A program made the translations under genes and the position numbers. Positions 1 through 7,170 of a DNA stretch of 9,588 nucleotides are shown piece after piece; position 1 is the stretch's first letter, and every line of letters begins with the position of its first letter. Under the pieces are notes generated by a model. The model was not told the origin of the DNA. It ran no database searches and worked only from the letters and a program-made list of their open reading frames with translations. This DNA comes from a bacterium (GTDB lineage Bacteria > Bacillota_I > Bacilli_A > RFN20 > UBA1709): contig JAAZGG010000084.1 in NCBI GenBank assembly GCA_012511355.1, positions 1-9,588 on the forward strand, written 5' to 3'.

Positions 1-1
1 A

Positions 2-670
2 TTTAACAATGATGATGCTAAAGCTTTTGTTAACAAGTTTAAAGTCTGGTCTAAAAAAGGTTATGTAACTACTCAAAAGCTTTTAGGTACTTACACCTCA
101 TCAATCTTTAAGGAAACCGACCCTAGCAAGCAAAAATCTTATATGTCCATTGGCTCTTCTGCAGGTGCTACTCACCAAAGACCAGATAAAGTTGGTGGCA
201 ATTATCCTTTTGATGTTGGTATTGCTGAGATTCCTCAGGCTAATGCCGAACACAAACGGGTCATTTCACAAGGACCTTCGGTCTGTATCTTTAGGAATAG
301 TGATCCTCAAAAGGTTATGGCATCTTGGTTATTCCTCAAATATTTAACCACCAGTGTTGAGTTCCAAGCGGAATTCTCATTGGCTTCTGGTTATGTACCT
401 GTTTTAAAATCAGTTAAGCAAAATGAAACTTTTGCGGAAAAATTAGCGGCCCGTAATGGTGGCGATAACATTTCGTCATTATCAGCCTATGTTTGTATGG
501 AACAAGCAGCCAACTACTTTACTTCACCAGCCTTTGTCGGCTCCAGTGAAGCTAGAGATCAAGTTGGTGGAATTATTGATGCTATGTTAGCCGACGTCAG
601 TGACAAGAAAAATATTGACACAGTCTTTGCTGATGCTATTACAGAATGTGAATATCAGGTTACTGGCTAA
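2..670 (+). CDS. ABC transporter substrate-binding protein, family 1 type (5'-truncated by window)
   Basis: This is the C-terminal 222 residues of an extracellular solute-binding protein. The reading frame is open from base 2, so the first ATG at 143 is an internal Met and not a start. From that Met onward it aligns without gaps to the next gene, with about two thirds identical residues over the first 95 by my count. Shared blocks include MSIGSSAGAT, KRVISQGPSVCI, TSVEFQAEFS and SGYVPVLKSV. The SGYVPV block near the C-terminus is typical of UgpB/MalE-like binding proteins (SBP_bac_1 family), which present sugars or related solutes to an ABC permease outside the membrane. The signal peptide and N-lobe lie upstream of the window. 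The stop is TAA. The ligand cannot be told from sequence. Confidence 0.85.
   Translation, partial: FNNDDAKAFVNKFKVWSKKGYVTTQKLLGTYTSSIFKETDPSKQKSYMSIGSSAGATHQRPDKVGGNYPFDVGIAEIPQANAEHKRVISQGPSVCIFRNSDPQKVMASWLFLKYLTTSVEFQAEFSLASGYVPVLKSVKQNETFAEKLAARNGGDNISSLSAYVCMEQAANYFTSPAFVGSSEARDQVGGIIDAMLADVSDKKNIDTVFADAITECEYQVTG
257..291 (+). repeat. Near-identical DNA block shared by the two binding-protein genes (copy 1)
   Basis: This 35-nt block matches 1655-1689 at 34 of 35 positions, with a single T/C difference. It encodes RVISQGPSVCI. Copies are 1398 nt apart. The same offset holds at the block starting at 143 (1541) and at the 21-nt identical block starting at 523 (1921), so there are no indels across this part of the paralogues. 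Confidence 0.85.
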
Positions 671-688
671 ATTAAGAAAGAGATTAAA

Positions 689-2056
689 ATGAAAAAAATA
701 CGTTGGTTTATTTGTTCGTTGATGGTGCTTCTTCTCATTCCGACCCTGTCGGGTTGTAAGAAGAGCGAAAACTTGCCGGATTTTGTCATTCCGGAAGGTG
801 GTTATGATAACTCTAAAGTTACCATACGTTTTTACCATACCATGGGACAGCCTTTGCAAAATGTTTTAAATGTCTACATTGAGGCCTTTGAAGAACTTTA
901 TCCGAACATTACGATAAATTCTTTGGCTATTGGCGGGTATGATGATGTGCGTGACCAAATCAAAACCGAACTCTCCATTGGCGAGCAGGCGAACCTTGTC
1001 TATTGTTATCCCGATCATGTCGCGACTTATAACAAAGCCAAATCGGTTATTAAGTTAGATACGCTGATGGATGATACTAAATATGGCCTAGGCCTAACTG
1101 CCGCTCAAAAAGCGGACTTTATTGAGGCTTACTACAATGAAGGTAAACAATTCGGTGATGATAAGATGTACTGTTTGCCCTTCTCTAAATCTACTGAAGT
1201 TCTTTATTACAATAAGACTTTCTTTACGGAACACGAACTCAATGTCCCTACTACTTGGGAGGAGATGGAAAGTGTTTGTCAAGCGATTAAGGTAATTGAC
1301 CCTAAATCCATTCCTCTTGGTTATGATTCCGATTCCAACTGGTTTATTACCATGTGTGAACAATTGGATTCACCCTATACCAGTGATGAAGCGCCTTATT
1401 TTCTCTTTGATAATCAGGCGAATCGTGATTTCTTAACTAAAATTAAGGGCTGGTATGAAGCTGGTTTAGTTACCACTAAATCGCTATACGGCCAATATAC
1501 TTCTAGTTTATTTACCTCTAGAGGGGAAGTTAAGTCTTATATGTCTATTGGCTCTTCAGCAGGCGCGACCAATCAGGTTCCTGAGAAGATCAATGGCGTC
1601 CGTCCTTTTGAAACAGGCATCACCGCCATTCCGCAAGTTAGTGCTACTCGCAAGCGGGTCATCTCACAAGGACCTTCGGTCTGTATCTTAAAAAGTAAGA
1701 ACCCTCAAGAAGTTCTGGCTTCTTGGCTCTTCACTAGGTATTTACTTACCAGTGTAGAGTTCCAGGCGGAGTTTTCCATGACCTCTGGCTATGTTCCCGT
1801 TCTCAAATCCGTCTTCGCTAATGAAGTTTATCAAGACTTTTTAAATCGGGCTGATGGCAGTGATAACATTGCTGCGCTCTCAGCCAAGCAATGCATCGCC
1901 CAAGAAAGTTATTATTATTCTTCACCAGCCTTTGTCGGCTCAGCGGTAGCGCGTGATGAGGTTGGGGCCATGTTAGCAGCCGTGCTCAGCGGCGTAAAAG
2001 GAATAGATCAGGCCTTTAAAGATGCCGTAGATAACTGTAACTATGCTATCGGGTAG
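689..2056 (+). CDS. ABC transporter substrate-binding lipoprotein, UgpB/MalE-like (SBP_bac_1)
   Basis: The 455-residue protein has a lipoprotein signal: KK, a hydrophobic stretch, then the lipobox LSGC with Cys23 as the expected lipidated residue. The mature protein should therefore sit on the outer face of the membrane. LPFSKSTEVLYYNK at residues 163-176, followed by VPTTWEEM, matches the family 1 binding-protein signature seen in UgpB-like proteins, as does SGYVPVLKS near residue 367. Length is normal for the family. Its start lies 18 nt after the upstream paralogue, behind a weak purine-rich AAGAAAGAG at 674-682. The two genes are a tandem duplication that has diverged unevenly. No permease or ATPase gene is in the window, so the transported solute is unknown. 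Sugar or sugar-phosphate is the family default. Given the adjacent nuclease, a nucleoside or sugar-phosphate ligand is possible but is inference. Confidence 0.9.
   Translation: MKKIRWFICSLMVLLLIPTLSGCKKSENLPDFVIPEGGYDNSKVTIRFYHTMGQPLQNVLNVYIEAFEELYPNITINSLAIGGYDDVRDQIKTELSIGEQANLVYCYPDHVATYNKAKSVIKLDTLMDDTKYGLGLTAAQKADFIEAYYNEGKQFGDDKMYCLPFSKSTEVLYYNKTFFTEHELNVPTTWEEMESVCQAIKVIDPKSIPLGYDSDSNWFITMCEQLDSPYTSDEAPYFLFDNQANRDFLTKIKGWYEAGLVTTKSLYGQYTSSLFTSRGEVKSYMSIGSSAGATNQVPEKINGVRPFETGITAIPQVSATRKRVISQGPSVCILKSKNPQEVLASWLFTRYLLTSVEFQAEFSMTSGYVPVLKSVFANEVYQDFLNRADGSDNIAALSAKQCIAQESYYYSSPAFVGSAVARDEVGAMLAAVLSGVKGIDQAFKDAVDNCNYAIG
1655..1689 (+). repeat. Near-identical DNA block shared by the two binding-protein genes (copy 2)
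   Basis: Second copy of the 35-nt block at 257-291. Identity here includes synonymous sites, unlike the flanking sequence, which has diverged. That suggests either very strong constraint or recent gene conversion between the tandem paralogues. Confidence 0.85.
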
Positions 2057-2068
2057 AGAGGTGTTTTT

Positions 2069-3364
2069 ATGAAGAAGTTTGCAAAATATCTATTAATTAT
2101 TTTACTTGCTGCAACTCTTTTGAGCTGTGGTAGTTCTTCTTCTACCTCAACGACAACACCAGTAACTACGTCAAGTCTAGCTGATCCTGTAGATTATGCT
2201 GGGCAATTGAAACTCGATCTCAATGACACCAGTTCTTTGAAGAAAGAAGTTACTTTAAAGACCTGTATTGATGGTGATACGACCCACTTCCATGCAGATA
2301 TTAATGAAGATGGAGTGGTTAAGGCGCGTTATCTAGCCATTGATACACCAGAGTCTACGGGAACGATTCAACCCTGGGGTAAAGCGGCGGCCCTGTTTAA
2401 TAAATCTAAATTAGAAAACGCCAAATCTATCTATATTGAATCTGATGATAATAAGTGGAATCGCGATTCAACTACCGATAGACGAATCTTACTCTGGGTT
2501 TGGTATAAGAGTGATGACAGTTCGGATTATCGCTTGCTAAATCTTGAACTTCTTCAAGAAGGTTATGCGGCGACTAAAAATTATTCCTCAACTAAATATG
2601 CTGACATTTTCGCTCAGGCGCACAATCAGGCGATTAGTCTTAAACTTCGTTATTATGGCGAGGTTAAAGATCCAGGCTTTGATTATGGCGATTATAGGGA
2701 AGTGACCTTAAAACAAATCAGAACACATATTGATGAATATGTGGATACCAATGTTCGTTTTGAAGGTGTCATCGTTCTTAACGGCGGTGAAAACACCTAT
2801 ACCGTTGTGGACTGGGACTTAGAAGATGAGAAATACTACGGTATTCAAGTCTATAGTGGCTATAACTTTTCAGGTAATTTTTTACTAGCCATTGGTAATC
2901 GTTTGAGCTTTGCAGCCACCATTACCTATAGTGAAAATTTTGGCTACCAGGCTTCGGGTTTAACTTATTTTGCCATGACGCCTAAACATGATAAATGTTT
3001 GCGCTTGGTTTCAGAAGATAACGAAGTCGAGCCCTGGCTCATCGATGTTCCCTATTTTAAAGCAAATGATGCAAGCATAAGTGACACTTATGTCAAAGTT
3101 GAAGGTTTAGCAGTTAAAAGTATTTATACGACAACAGATCCTAGCACTTCTTCAGTTGGGGCCATGACCTTTACCTGTGAAGATAGTGAAGAAAATGAAA
3201 TCAAAATTCGTACTTCAATTCTCTATGAAGAGGATGGAAAAACCCTTGTGACTGCCGAGGCTTACGAGAATAAGATTATTGATGTTATTGGAACTGTTGA
3301 CGATTATAAAGGTGATTATCAAGTCCACGTTTACAAGCGGAGTGATATCACTGTTAAAAATTAA
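2069..3364 (+). CDS. Surface lipoprotein with staphylococcal-nuclease (thermonuclease) domain and C-terminal OB-like modules
   Basis: The 431-residue protein begins with a lipoprotein signal, lipobox LLSC (Cys20), then a Ser/Thr-rich linker to about residue 36. Residues 60-197 read as an SNase domain (pfam Thermonuclease): CIDGDT (Asp68, Asp70), ARYLAIDTPES (Arg87, Asp92, Glu95) and TDRRILLWVW (Arg139). These line up with the Ca-binding aspartates and with the catalytic Arg35, Glu43 and Arg87 of S. aureus nuclease, so the enzyme is probably active as a Ca-dependent DNA/RNA nuclease outside the cell. Residues about 213-300 and 310-428 look like two beta-rich OB-type modules (for example VRFEGVIV and IIDVIGTVDDYKGDYQVHVY), resembling modules in the next gene. 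The start follows GAGAGGTG 12 nt after the upstream stop, consistent with co-transcription. The SNase call is firm. The OB calls are pattern-based. Confidence 0.88.
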   Translation: MKKFAKYLLIILLAATLLSCGSSSSTSTTTPVTTSSLADPVDYAGQLKLDLNDTSSLKKEVTLKTCIDGDTTHFHADINEDGVVKARYLAIDTPESTGTIQPWGKAAALFNKSKLENAKSIYIESDDNKWNRDSTTDRRILLWVWYKSDDSSDYRLLNLELLQEGYAATKNYSSTKYADIFAQAHNQAISLKLRYYGEVKDPGFDYGDYREVTLKQIRTHIDEYVDTNVRFEGVIVLNGGENTYTVVDWDLEDEKYYGIQVYSGYNFSGNFLLAIGNRLSFAATITYSENFGYQASGLTYFAMTPKHDKCLRLVSEDNEVEPWLIDVPYFKANDASISDTYVKVEGLAVKSIYTTTDPSTSSVGAMTFTCEDSEENEIKIRTSILYEEDGKTLVTAEAYENKIIDVIGTVDDYKGDYQVHVYKRSDITVKN

Positions 3365-3393
3365 TTAAAAGAATTAAAGAAAGGAATTAAAAC

Positions 3394-5901
3394 ATGAAAA
3401 AAGTAACTAAATTAGGCACATTACTACTCGGTTTAGTACTAGCGGTTGGTTCACTGGTTGGCTGCGGTAAGACAAGTAGCAGTTCTAGCAGTCCTGACAG
3501 TACTACTAGTGTTGATAGAACACAGGAATACCAAAACATCGTTTCTGGTGCTGGTAGCTATGTTTGGTCAATGTATTACCAACATGATGTTATAGACAAA
3601 ACCGATTCATTCGATGTCGTTACGCACACCAATTATGATGGACATGATGTCCAGATAACCTGGAACTTAGAAATCACAGGTGGTGTGACTCAAGACGCAG
3701 TTAAATATGTCGTAACTGAGGATGCAGATTACGATACCATTTACGTTGGCTATTATGATGAAAAGGTTACTGAAGATACAACCTTTAAACTCACCCCAAC
3801 TTTTACCTATGAAGGCGTAAGCATGACCTTAGCTGATATTGTCGGCGCCGATAAAGGCTTCTTCGCTTACAGAACTCCCAAATTTGTCTTAAATACTAGG
3901 GCAGAATGGGATGAGGAAGGTGCAACAGGGACAAACACCATGAATATCAAAGGTGTGGTGTTAGATATCTTAGGAAGTGGTCCTAGTAAAGGTAGTTTCT
4001 ATTTCCAAGATGCTGCTGGTAATGGCTATTACGCGTATCTTCCTGCGAAAAACACAGCGAAAGTTGGCGATGTAGTAGTCGTTACTGGTAAACGCAGTGA
4101 TTATTCTGGCCAACAAGAATTCGGCAAAAACTGCACCGTTCACGTTTATACTGGCGACACTCAAGAAGTAAAAGTCAAAGATGGCTCTACTGATTGGGCG
4201 ACTTGGACTAGCGCTAAAAACTTCACAGCCGAATATCAAAATAATTATGTTGAGCTTAAGGGCTGTAAGGCAACAAGAGTTGATGGCTCTAACTATTATT
4301 TCAAAGTTGGGGAAGGAACAACAGAATATAACATCTATGATAGTTATTACTTCCTAAGCGATGCTCAAAGAAAAGAGTTTAAGGCTAACTTCCTAGCTTT
4401 GGTAGAAAGCCAACAAGCCTTTGATCTTGAAGGTATCGCCACCGTTTATAGCCACAATATTCAAGTTTACGGCTCAACCAAGTTCCCAGCCATCGTCAAA
4501 AGCTTTACCAATGATGATGCTTTCAAAGTGGCGGGTTCTTTAGGTGAGGTTGCCGGTAAGTTTGCCGCTGCCTACACAGAAGATGTTGAAATCACGCTCC
4601 CAACAACTGGTGATGTCTTTAATACACCAGAGATTACTTGGGCAGTAGTTGAACCTACTGATGCGACACTTGTTTCCATTGCTGATGGCAAACTAAAAAT
4701 CAAGGTTGATTCTTCTTACGATCAAATCGTAATTAGAGCGACAAGTAAATTAGGTGAAGCTCAAAAAACCAAAGACATCACGCTTGAAACAGCTTTGACC
4801 TATACAACTGTTGCCAATTTCTTAACCAATAAAGATGATAAGAATGTCCAATATTTACATGGTTATGTTGTGGCAGCGGGTGGTAGTGACACGGCAGTTG
4901 GGTCATTTGTTATTGATGATGGAACTGGAGCCGTCTTCAGTTATGAGAAATTCAAAGTTAACTTAGGTGATGAAGTCATCGTTACCACCAAGTATGCGGA
5001 ACACCAGGACTTCCCACAATCTAAGACAACGGCAGTTAAGGTTGTCTCAACTGGCCATAATTATACTGGCAAGGTCCAAAAAACCATTGATAAAGACAAT
5101 ATTGGAACCATCAAGACTGCTTGTGAAACTGATTTAGCGACTCAAATAACTGAGTACACTGGTAAATTAGTAAAGGCTACTGGTTATTTGGTCGAGACCG
5201 AAGATAGTAAGGGGAATAAATATATTAATCTTTATGCCACTGCTAATGACGCAACTTCTACTCGGGTTGCTACCCTTTACTACAATGACACCATCAAAAC
5301 CAACGATCTTGATCCCAAGAAAGGCACAGCAACCGAAGTTGATGTTTATGCCTATGTTCGTGGTTTAAGTAAATCTGGTGTTACCTTACAAATCCAGGCT
5401 GTTGTTGATAAAGGTGCAGCGTATGCTCAAACTGAAGTAGCGCTTCTAAAATTAACTGCTAATTCATTTGTTGGTGTCACTGACTATTCTAAAGAAGCGG
5501 TTGATTATAGCATCTACGGTCACGAAGTTAACCTATCAAAAGATGTTTCTTATACATTTAAAAACTTTGGAACCTTAGAATATATTCAATTAAAGAAGGC
5601 GTTAGGTACCATAACTATTGCAAATGAAAAACCCGAACAAGTAGTTTTAACAACATATAGTACCTTTGATTATGCAGCGAATGATAAGCAGCCAGTTGTT
5701 AAATTTGGTGAAACCACTTTGACAACAGTTGATGATGCCACTACTATCCAAGCTAATCGTGTTGACACTGGCCAAAAGAGTGGAAAATACACAGTTTATG
5801 CTTATACCTTAATTTACAATGTTACGGCTACCGAAGCTGGGACAATAACAATTAAGGCTGGAGAGGCTGCTGCCTACATCGCCTCTGTCGAATTACGTTA
5901 G
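3394..5901 (+). CDS. Large surface lipoprotein with repeated Ig-like and OB-fold-like modules
   Basis: This 835-residue protein has a lipoprotein signal (lipobox LVGC, Cys24) and a Ser-rich linker at 27-40. The body reads as beta modules: an Ig-like stretch at about 60-170, OB-like stretches at about 182-260 and 275-368, a second Ig-like stretch at about 372-466 (DVEITLPTTGDVF then ITWAVVEP, like atrophied bacterial Ig domains), OB-like stretches at about 470-553 and 580-675, and a C-terminal beta domain at about 695-835 ending TITIKAGEAAAYIASVEL, reminiscent of a jelly-roll binding module. OB cues include MNIKGVVLDI with SFYFQDAAGNGYYAY and VGDVVVVTGK, and YLHGYVVAA with SFVIDDGTGAV and LGDEVIVTTK. 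No catalytic motif is visible, so it is probably a binding or adhesion protein. AGAAAGGA at 3378-3385 supports this start. It lies 29 nt after the nuclease gene, which carries similar modules, so a shared role with nucleic acid is plausible but unproven. Confidence 0.75.
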   Translation: MKKVTKLGTLLLGLVLAVGSLVGCGKTSSSSSSPDSTTSVDRTQEYQNIVSGAGSYVWSMYYQHDVIDKTDSFDVVTHTNYDGHDVQITWNLEITGGVTQDAVKYVVTEDADYDTIYVGYYDEKVTEDTTFKLTPTFTYEGVSMTLADIVGADKGFFAYRTPKFVLNTRAEWDEEGATGTNTMNIKGVVLDILGSGPSKGSFYFQDAAGNGYYAYLPAKNTAKVGDVVVVTGKRSDYSGQQEFGKNCTVHVYTGDTQEVKVKDGSTDWATWTSAKNFTAEYQNNYVELKGCKATRVDGSNYYFKVGEGTTEYNIYDSYYFLSDAQRKEFKANFLALVESQQAFDLEGIATVYSHNIQVYGSTKFPAIVKSFTNDDAFKVAGSLGEVAGKFAAAYTEDVEITLPTTGDVFNTPEITWAVVEPTDATLVSIADGKLKIKVDSSYDQIVIRATSKLGEAQKTKDITLETALTYTTVANFLTNKDDKNVQYLHGYVVAAGGSDTAVGSFVIDDGTGAVFSYEKFKVNLGDEVIVTTKYAEHQDFPQSKTTAVKVVSTGHNYTGKVQKTIDKDNIGTIKTACETDLATQITEYTGKLVKATGYLVETEDSKGNKYINLYATANDATSTRVATLYYNDTIKTNDLDPKKGTATEVDVYAYVRGLSKSGVTLQIQAVVDKGAAYAQTEVALLKLTANSFVGVTDYSKEAVDYSIYGHEVNLSKDVSYTFKNFGTLEYIQLKKALGTITIANEKPEQVVLTTYSTFDYAANDKQPVVKFGETTLTTVDDATTIQANRVDTGQKSGKYTVYAYTLIYNVTATEAGTITIKAGEAAAYIASVELR

Positions 5902-5928
5902 TTTTTAAATCCTTATAAAGTATTAATA

Positions 5929-5954
5929 GGGAGGGGAACTCCCCTCCCTTCTTT
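5929..5954 (+). terminator. Rho-independent-type terminator closing the surface-lipoprotein operon
   Basis: A perfect 8-bp stem GGGAGGGG / CCCCTCCC (5929-5936 with 5941-5948) encloses the 4-nt loop AACT and is followed by TTCTTT. It lies 28 nt past the lipoprotein stop codon. The T tract is short and broken by a C, so some readthrough into the Nudix gene is possible. Confidence 0.8.
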
Positions 5955-5963
5955 ATCGTTATT

Positions 5964-6392
5964 ATGAACTATACCCATACCTTAGTTTTTATTCGTTATC
6001 AAGACGAGTTTCTTTTAATCAATCGTGAAAAGGGTTCCTGGTTTGGTTGCTGGAATGGTCTTGGTGGCAAAGTAAAAAAGAATGAATCTTCCTTAGACTG
6101 TGCGCTAAGAGAAACCAAAGAAGAAACAGGCTTAGAGCTTGAAACTCTAAGTTTTTGTGGTTCTTTTAGTTGGTCTAATGAAGATGATCCTAATGACAGA
6201 GGTTTAATTGCCTGTTATCATGGCTTTAGTAAGGAGTATTTAAAAACCCCACTTAAGTATCGTGAAGGGATTTTAGATTGGAAAAAAACCTCATGGATTC
6301 TAAATCCTAATAATCAAGGGATAGCTAAGAATATTCCTTTGTTTATCAATAGGATTTTAGAGGGGAAGGTATTTAAATACCACTGCTCTTAG
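5964..6392 (+). CDS. Nudix hydrolase, MutT / 8-oxo-dGTP diphosphatase-like
   Basis: The 142-residue protein contains a perfect Nudix box, GX5EX7REUXEEXGU: Gly35, Glu41, Arg49-Glu50, Glu53-Glu54, Gly56. These residues bind the divalent metal and catalyse hydrolysis of a nucleoside diphosphate linked to another moiety. The preceding WFGCWNGLGGKV is typical of MutT-like 8-oxo-dGTP or general NTP sanitising enzymes, and the domain fills the protein. It should be cytoplasmic. The start ATG is only 10 nt after the T tract of the terminator hairpin. I see no Shine-Dalgarno sequence in the 15 nt upstream and no other in-frame Met, so the message may be leaderless or poorly translated. Substrate is not decided by the motif. 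Gene end is TAG. Confidence 0.85.
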   Translation: MNYTHTLVFIRYQDEFLLINREKGSWFGCWNGLGGKVKKNESSLDCALRETKEETGLELETLSFCGSFSWSNEDDPNDRGLIACYHGFSKEYLKTPLKYREGILDWKKTSWILNPNNQGIAKNIPLFINRILEGKVFKYHCS

Positions 6393-6437
6393 CGAGGTTT
6401 AAAGCTTTTGGATATTAAGGATGCGACATAGCAAATG

Positions 6438-6443
6438 AAAGGA
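6438..6443 (+). promoter_or_regulatory. Ribosome binding site fixing the GTG start of the PPTase gene
   Basis: AAAGGA lies 7 nt before GTG at 6451. The nearby ATG at 6435 runs into TAG after three codons and is out of frame, so the GTG is the supported start. Confidence 0.7.
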
Positions 6444-6450
6444 TAGAAAA

Positions 6451-7110
6451 GTGACGGTTAAAATTTATTTAACAGATATTAGACCCTTAAAAGATGAAGC
6501 TTTGTTTAAAAAAGCTTCTTTAGTTATTAATCAAGAATTTAAGGGTGTAGGTTTTAAAGAGAAGAGGGTGTTTTTAGCCGAAAGATTACTCTTATTAAAA
6601 GCCCTTAGAGATTTAGGGGTGCGCAATCCTAGTCCTGCTATTGATTATCAAGATAGTGGTAAGCCTTATTTAAAAAAATATTCTCAATATCATATTGGTA
6701 TTTCCCATTCTAAGGATTTGGTTGTTTTAGTCATTTCTTTAAGTGAAGTCGCTTGTGATATTGAATATATTGCTCCTTTAAGAGAAGGTCTTGCTAAGCG
6801 CTTTTTTACCGATAAGGAAAAGGAAATTATAAAGACAAGTTCTAATCCTAAACTGATGTTTTATCGTCTTTGGACCTTAAAAGAGAGTTATTTAAAGCTG
6901 TTAGATTTAGGTTTAAGGAAGGCTTTGAATAGTTTTTCAATTGATGTTCAAGGTCGGGTTATTAAGGTCTTTGATCAAGAAAACACCTCTAATTATATCT
7001 TTAAAGAATATACTCTACAGAGAGAGTATCAACTGGCCTGCTGCTTAAAAAGTTTAGATAATGAGGCGGAATTTTCTTTGTTTGATTATAAATTAAACGA
7101 GTTAGTTTAA
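6451..7110 (+). CDS. 4'-phosphopantetheinyl transferase, Sfp type
   Basis: The 219-residue protein has the Sfp-superfamily motifs in order: GKPYL (70-74), ISHSKDL (84-90), CDIE (102-105) and WTLKESYLK (141-149). Asp103, Glu105 and Glu145 correspond to the Mg-binding Asp107, Glu109 and Glu151 of B. subtilis Sfp, and the two-half length fits the Sfp rather than the short AcpS class. It transfers phosphopantetheine from coenzyme A to a serine of a carrier protein. No carrier protein, fatty-acid synthase or NRPS/PKS gene is in the window, so the partner is unknown; it may be the housekeeping enzyme for ACP. The start is GTG. The gene is visibly richer in A/T, with mostly TTA leucines, than the lipoprotein genes upstream. 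It precedes the str promoter without a clear terminator. Confidence 0.88.
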   Translation: MTVKIYLTDIRPLKDEALFKKASLVINQEFKGVGFKEKRVFLAERLLLLKALRDLGVRNPSPAIDYQDSGKPYLKKYSQYHIGISHSKDLVVLVISLSEVACDIEYIAPLREGLAKRFFTDKEKEIIKTSSNPKLMFYRLWTLKESYLKLLDLGLRKALNSFSIDVQGRVIKVFDQENTSNYIFKEYTLQREYQLACCLKSLDNEAEFSLFDYKLNELV

Positions 7111-7135
7111 ATTCCTATTATTTAGTAAAAAATGG

Positions 7136-7164
7136 TTGACAAGTTATTTCTACTTAAGTAGAAT
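7136..7164 (+). promoter_or_regulatory. Sigma-A-type promoter of the str operon
   Basis: TTGACA (7136-7141) is a perfect -35 element. A spacer of exactly 17 bp leads to TAGAAT (7159-7164), a 5/6 match to the -10 consensus. The expected transcript start is near 7171, giving a leader of about 125 nt before rpsL. Confidence 0.85.
7148..7163. promoter_or_regulatory. Perfect 16-bp palindrome overlapping the str promoter, operator candidate
   Basis: TTCTACTTAAGTAGAA is its own reverse complement. It fills the downstream part of the spacer and covers five of the six bases of the -10 box. It lies upstream of the expected transcript start, so it would act as DNA, not as an RNA hairpin. A dimeric repressor bound here would block RNA polymerase. 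No matching regulator gene is visible in the window. Confidence 0.5.
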
Positions 7165-7170
7165 ATCGTT

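Noticed and set aside
150..347. Second forward frame of 65 codons at the window start
   Set aside because: It overlaps the binding-protein frame, whose sequence is matched by the downstream paralogue; this one has no matching signal.
587..859. Reverse-strand open frame of 90 codons across the junction of the two binding-protein genes
   Set aside because: It overlaps two well-supported forward genes, has no recognisable motif or ribosome binding site, and contains low-complexity residues typical of an antisense shadow.
1094..1363. Reverse-strand open frame of 89 codons inside the binding-protein gene
   Set aside because: It lies fully inside a conserved forward gene and shows no domain or start signal.
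3970..4239. Reverse-strand open frame of 89 codons inside the large lipoprotein gene
   Set aside because: It is a shadow of the forward gene with no independent support.
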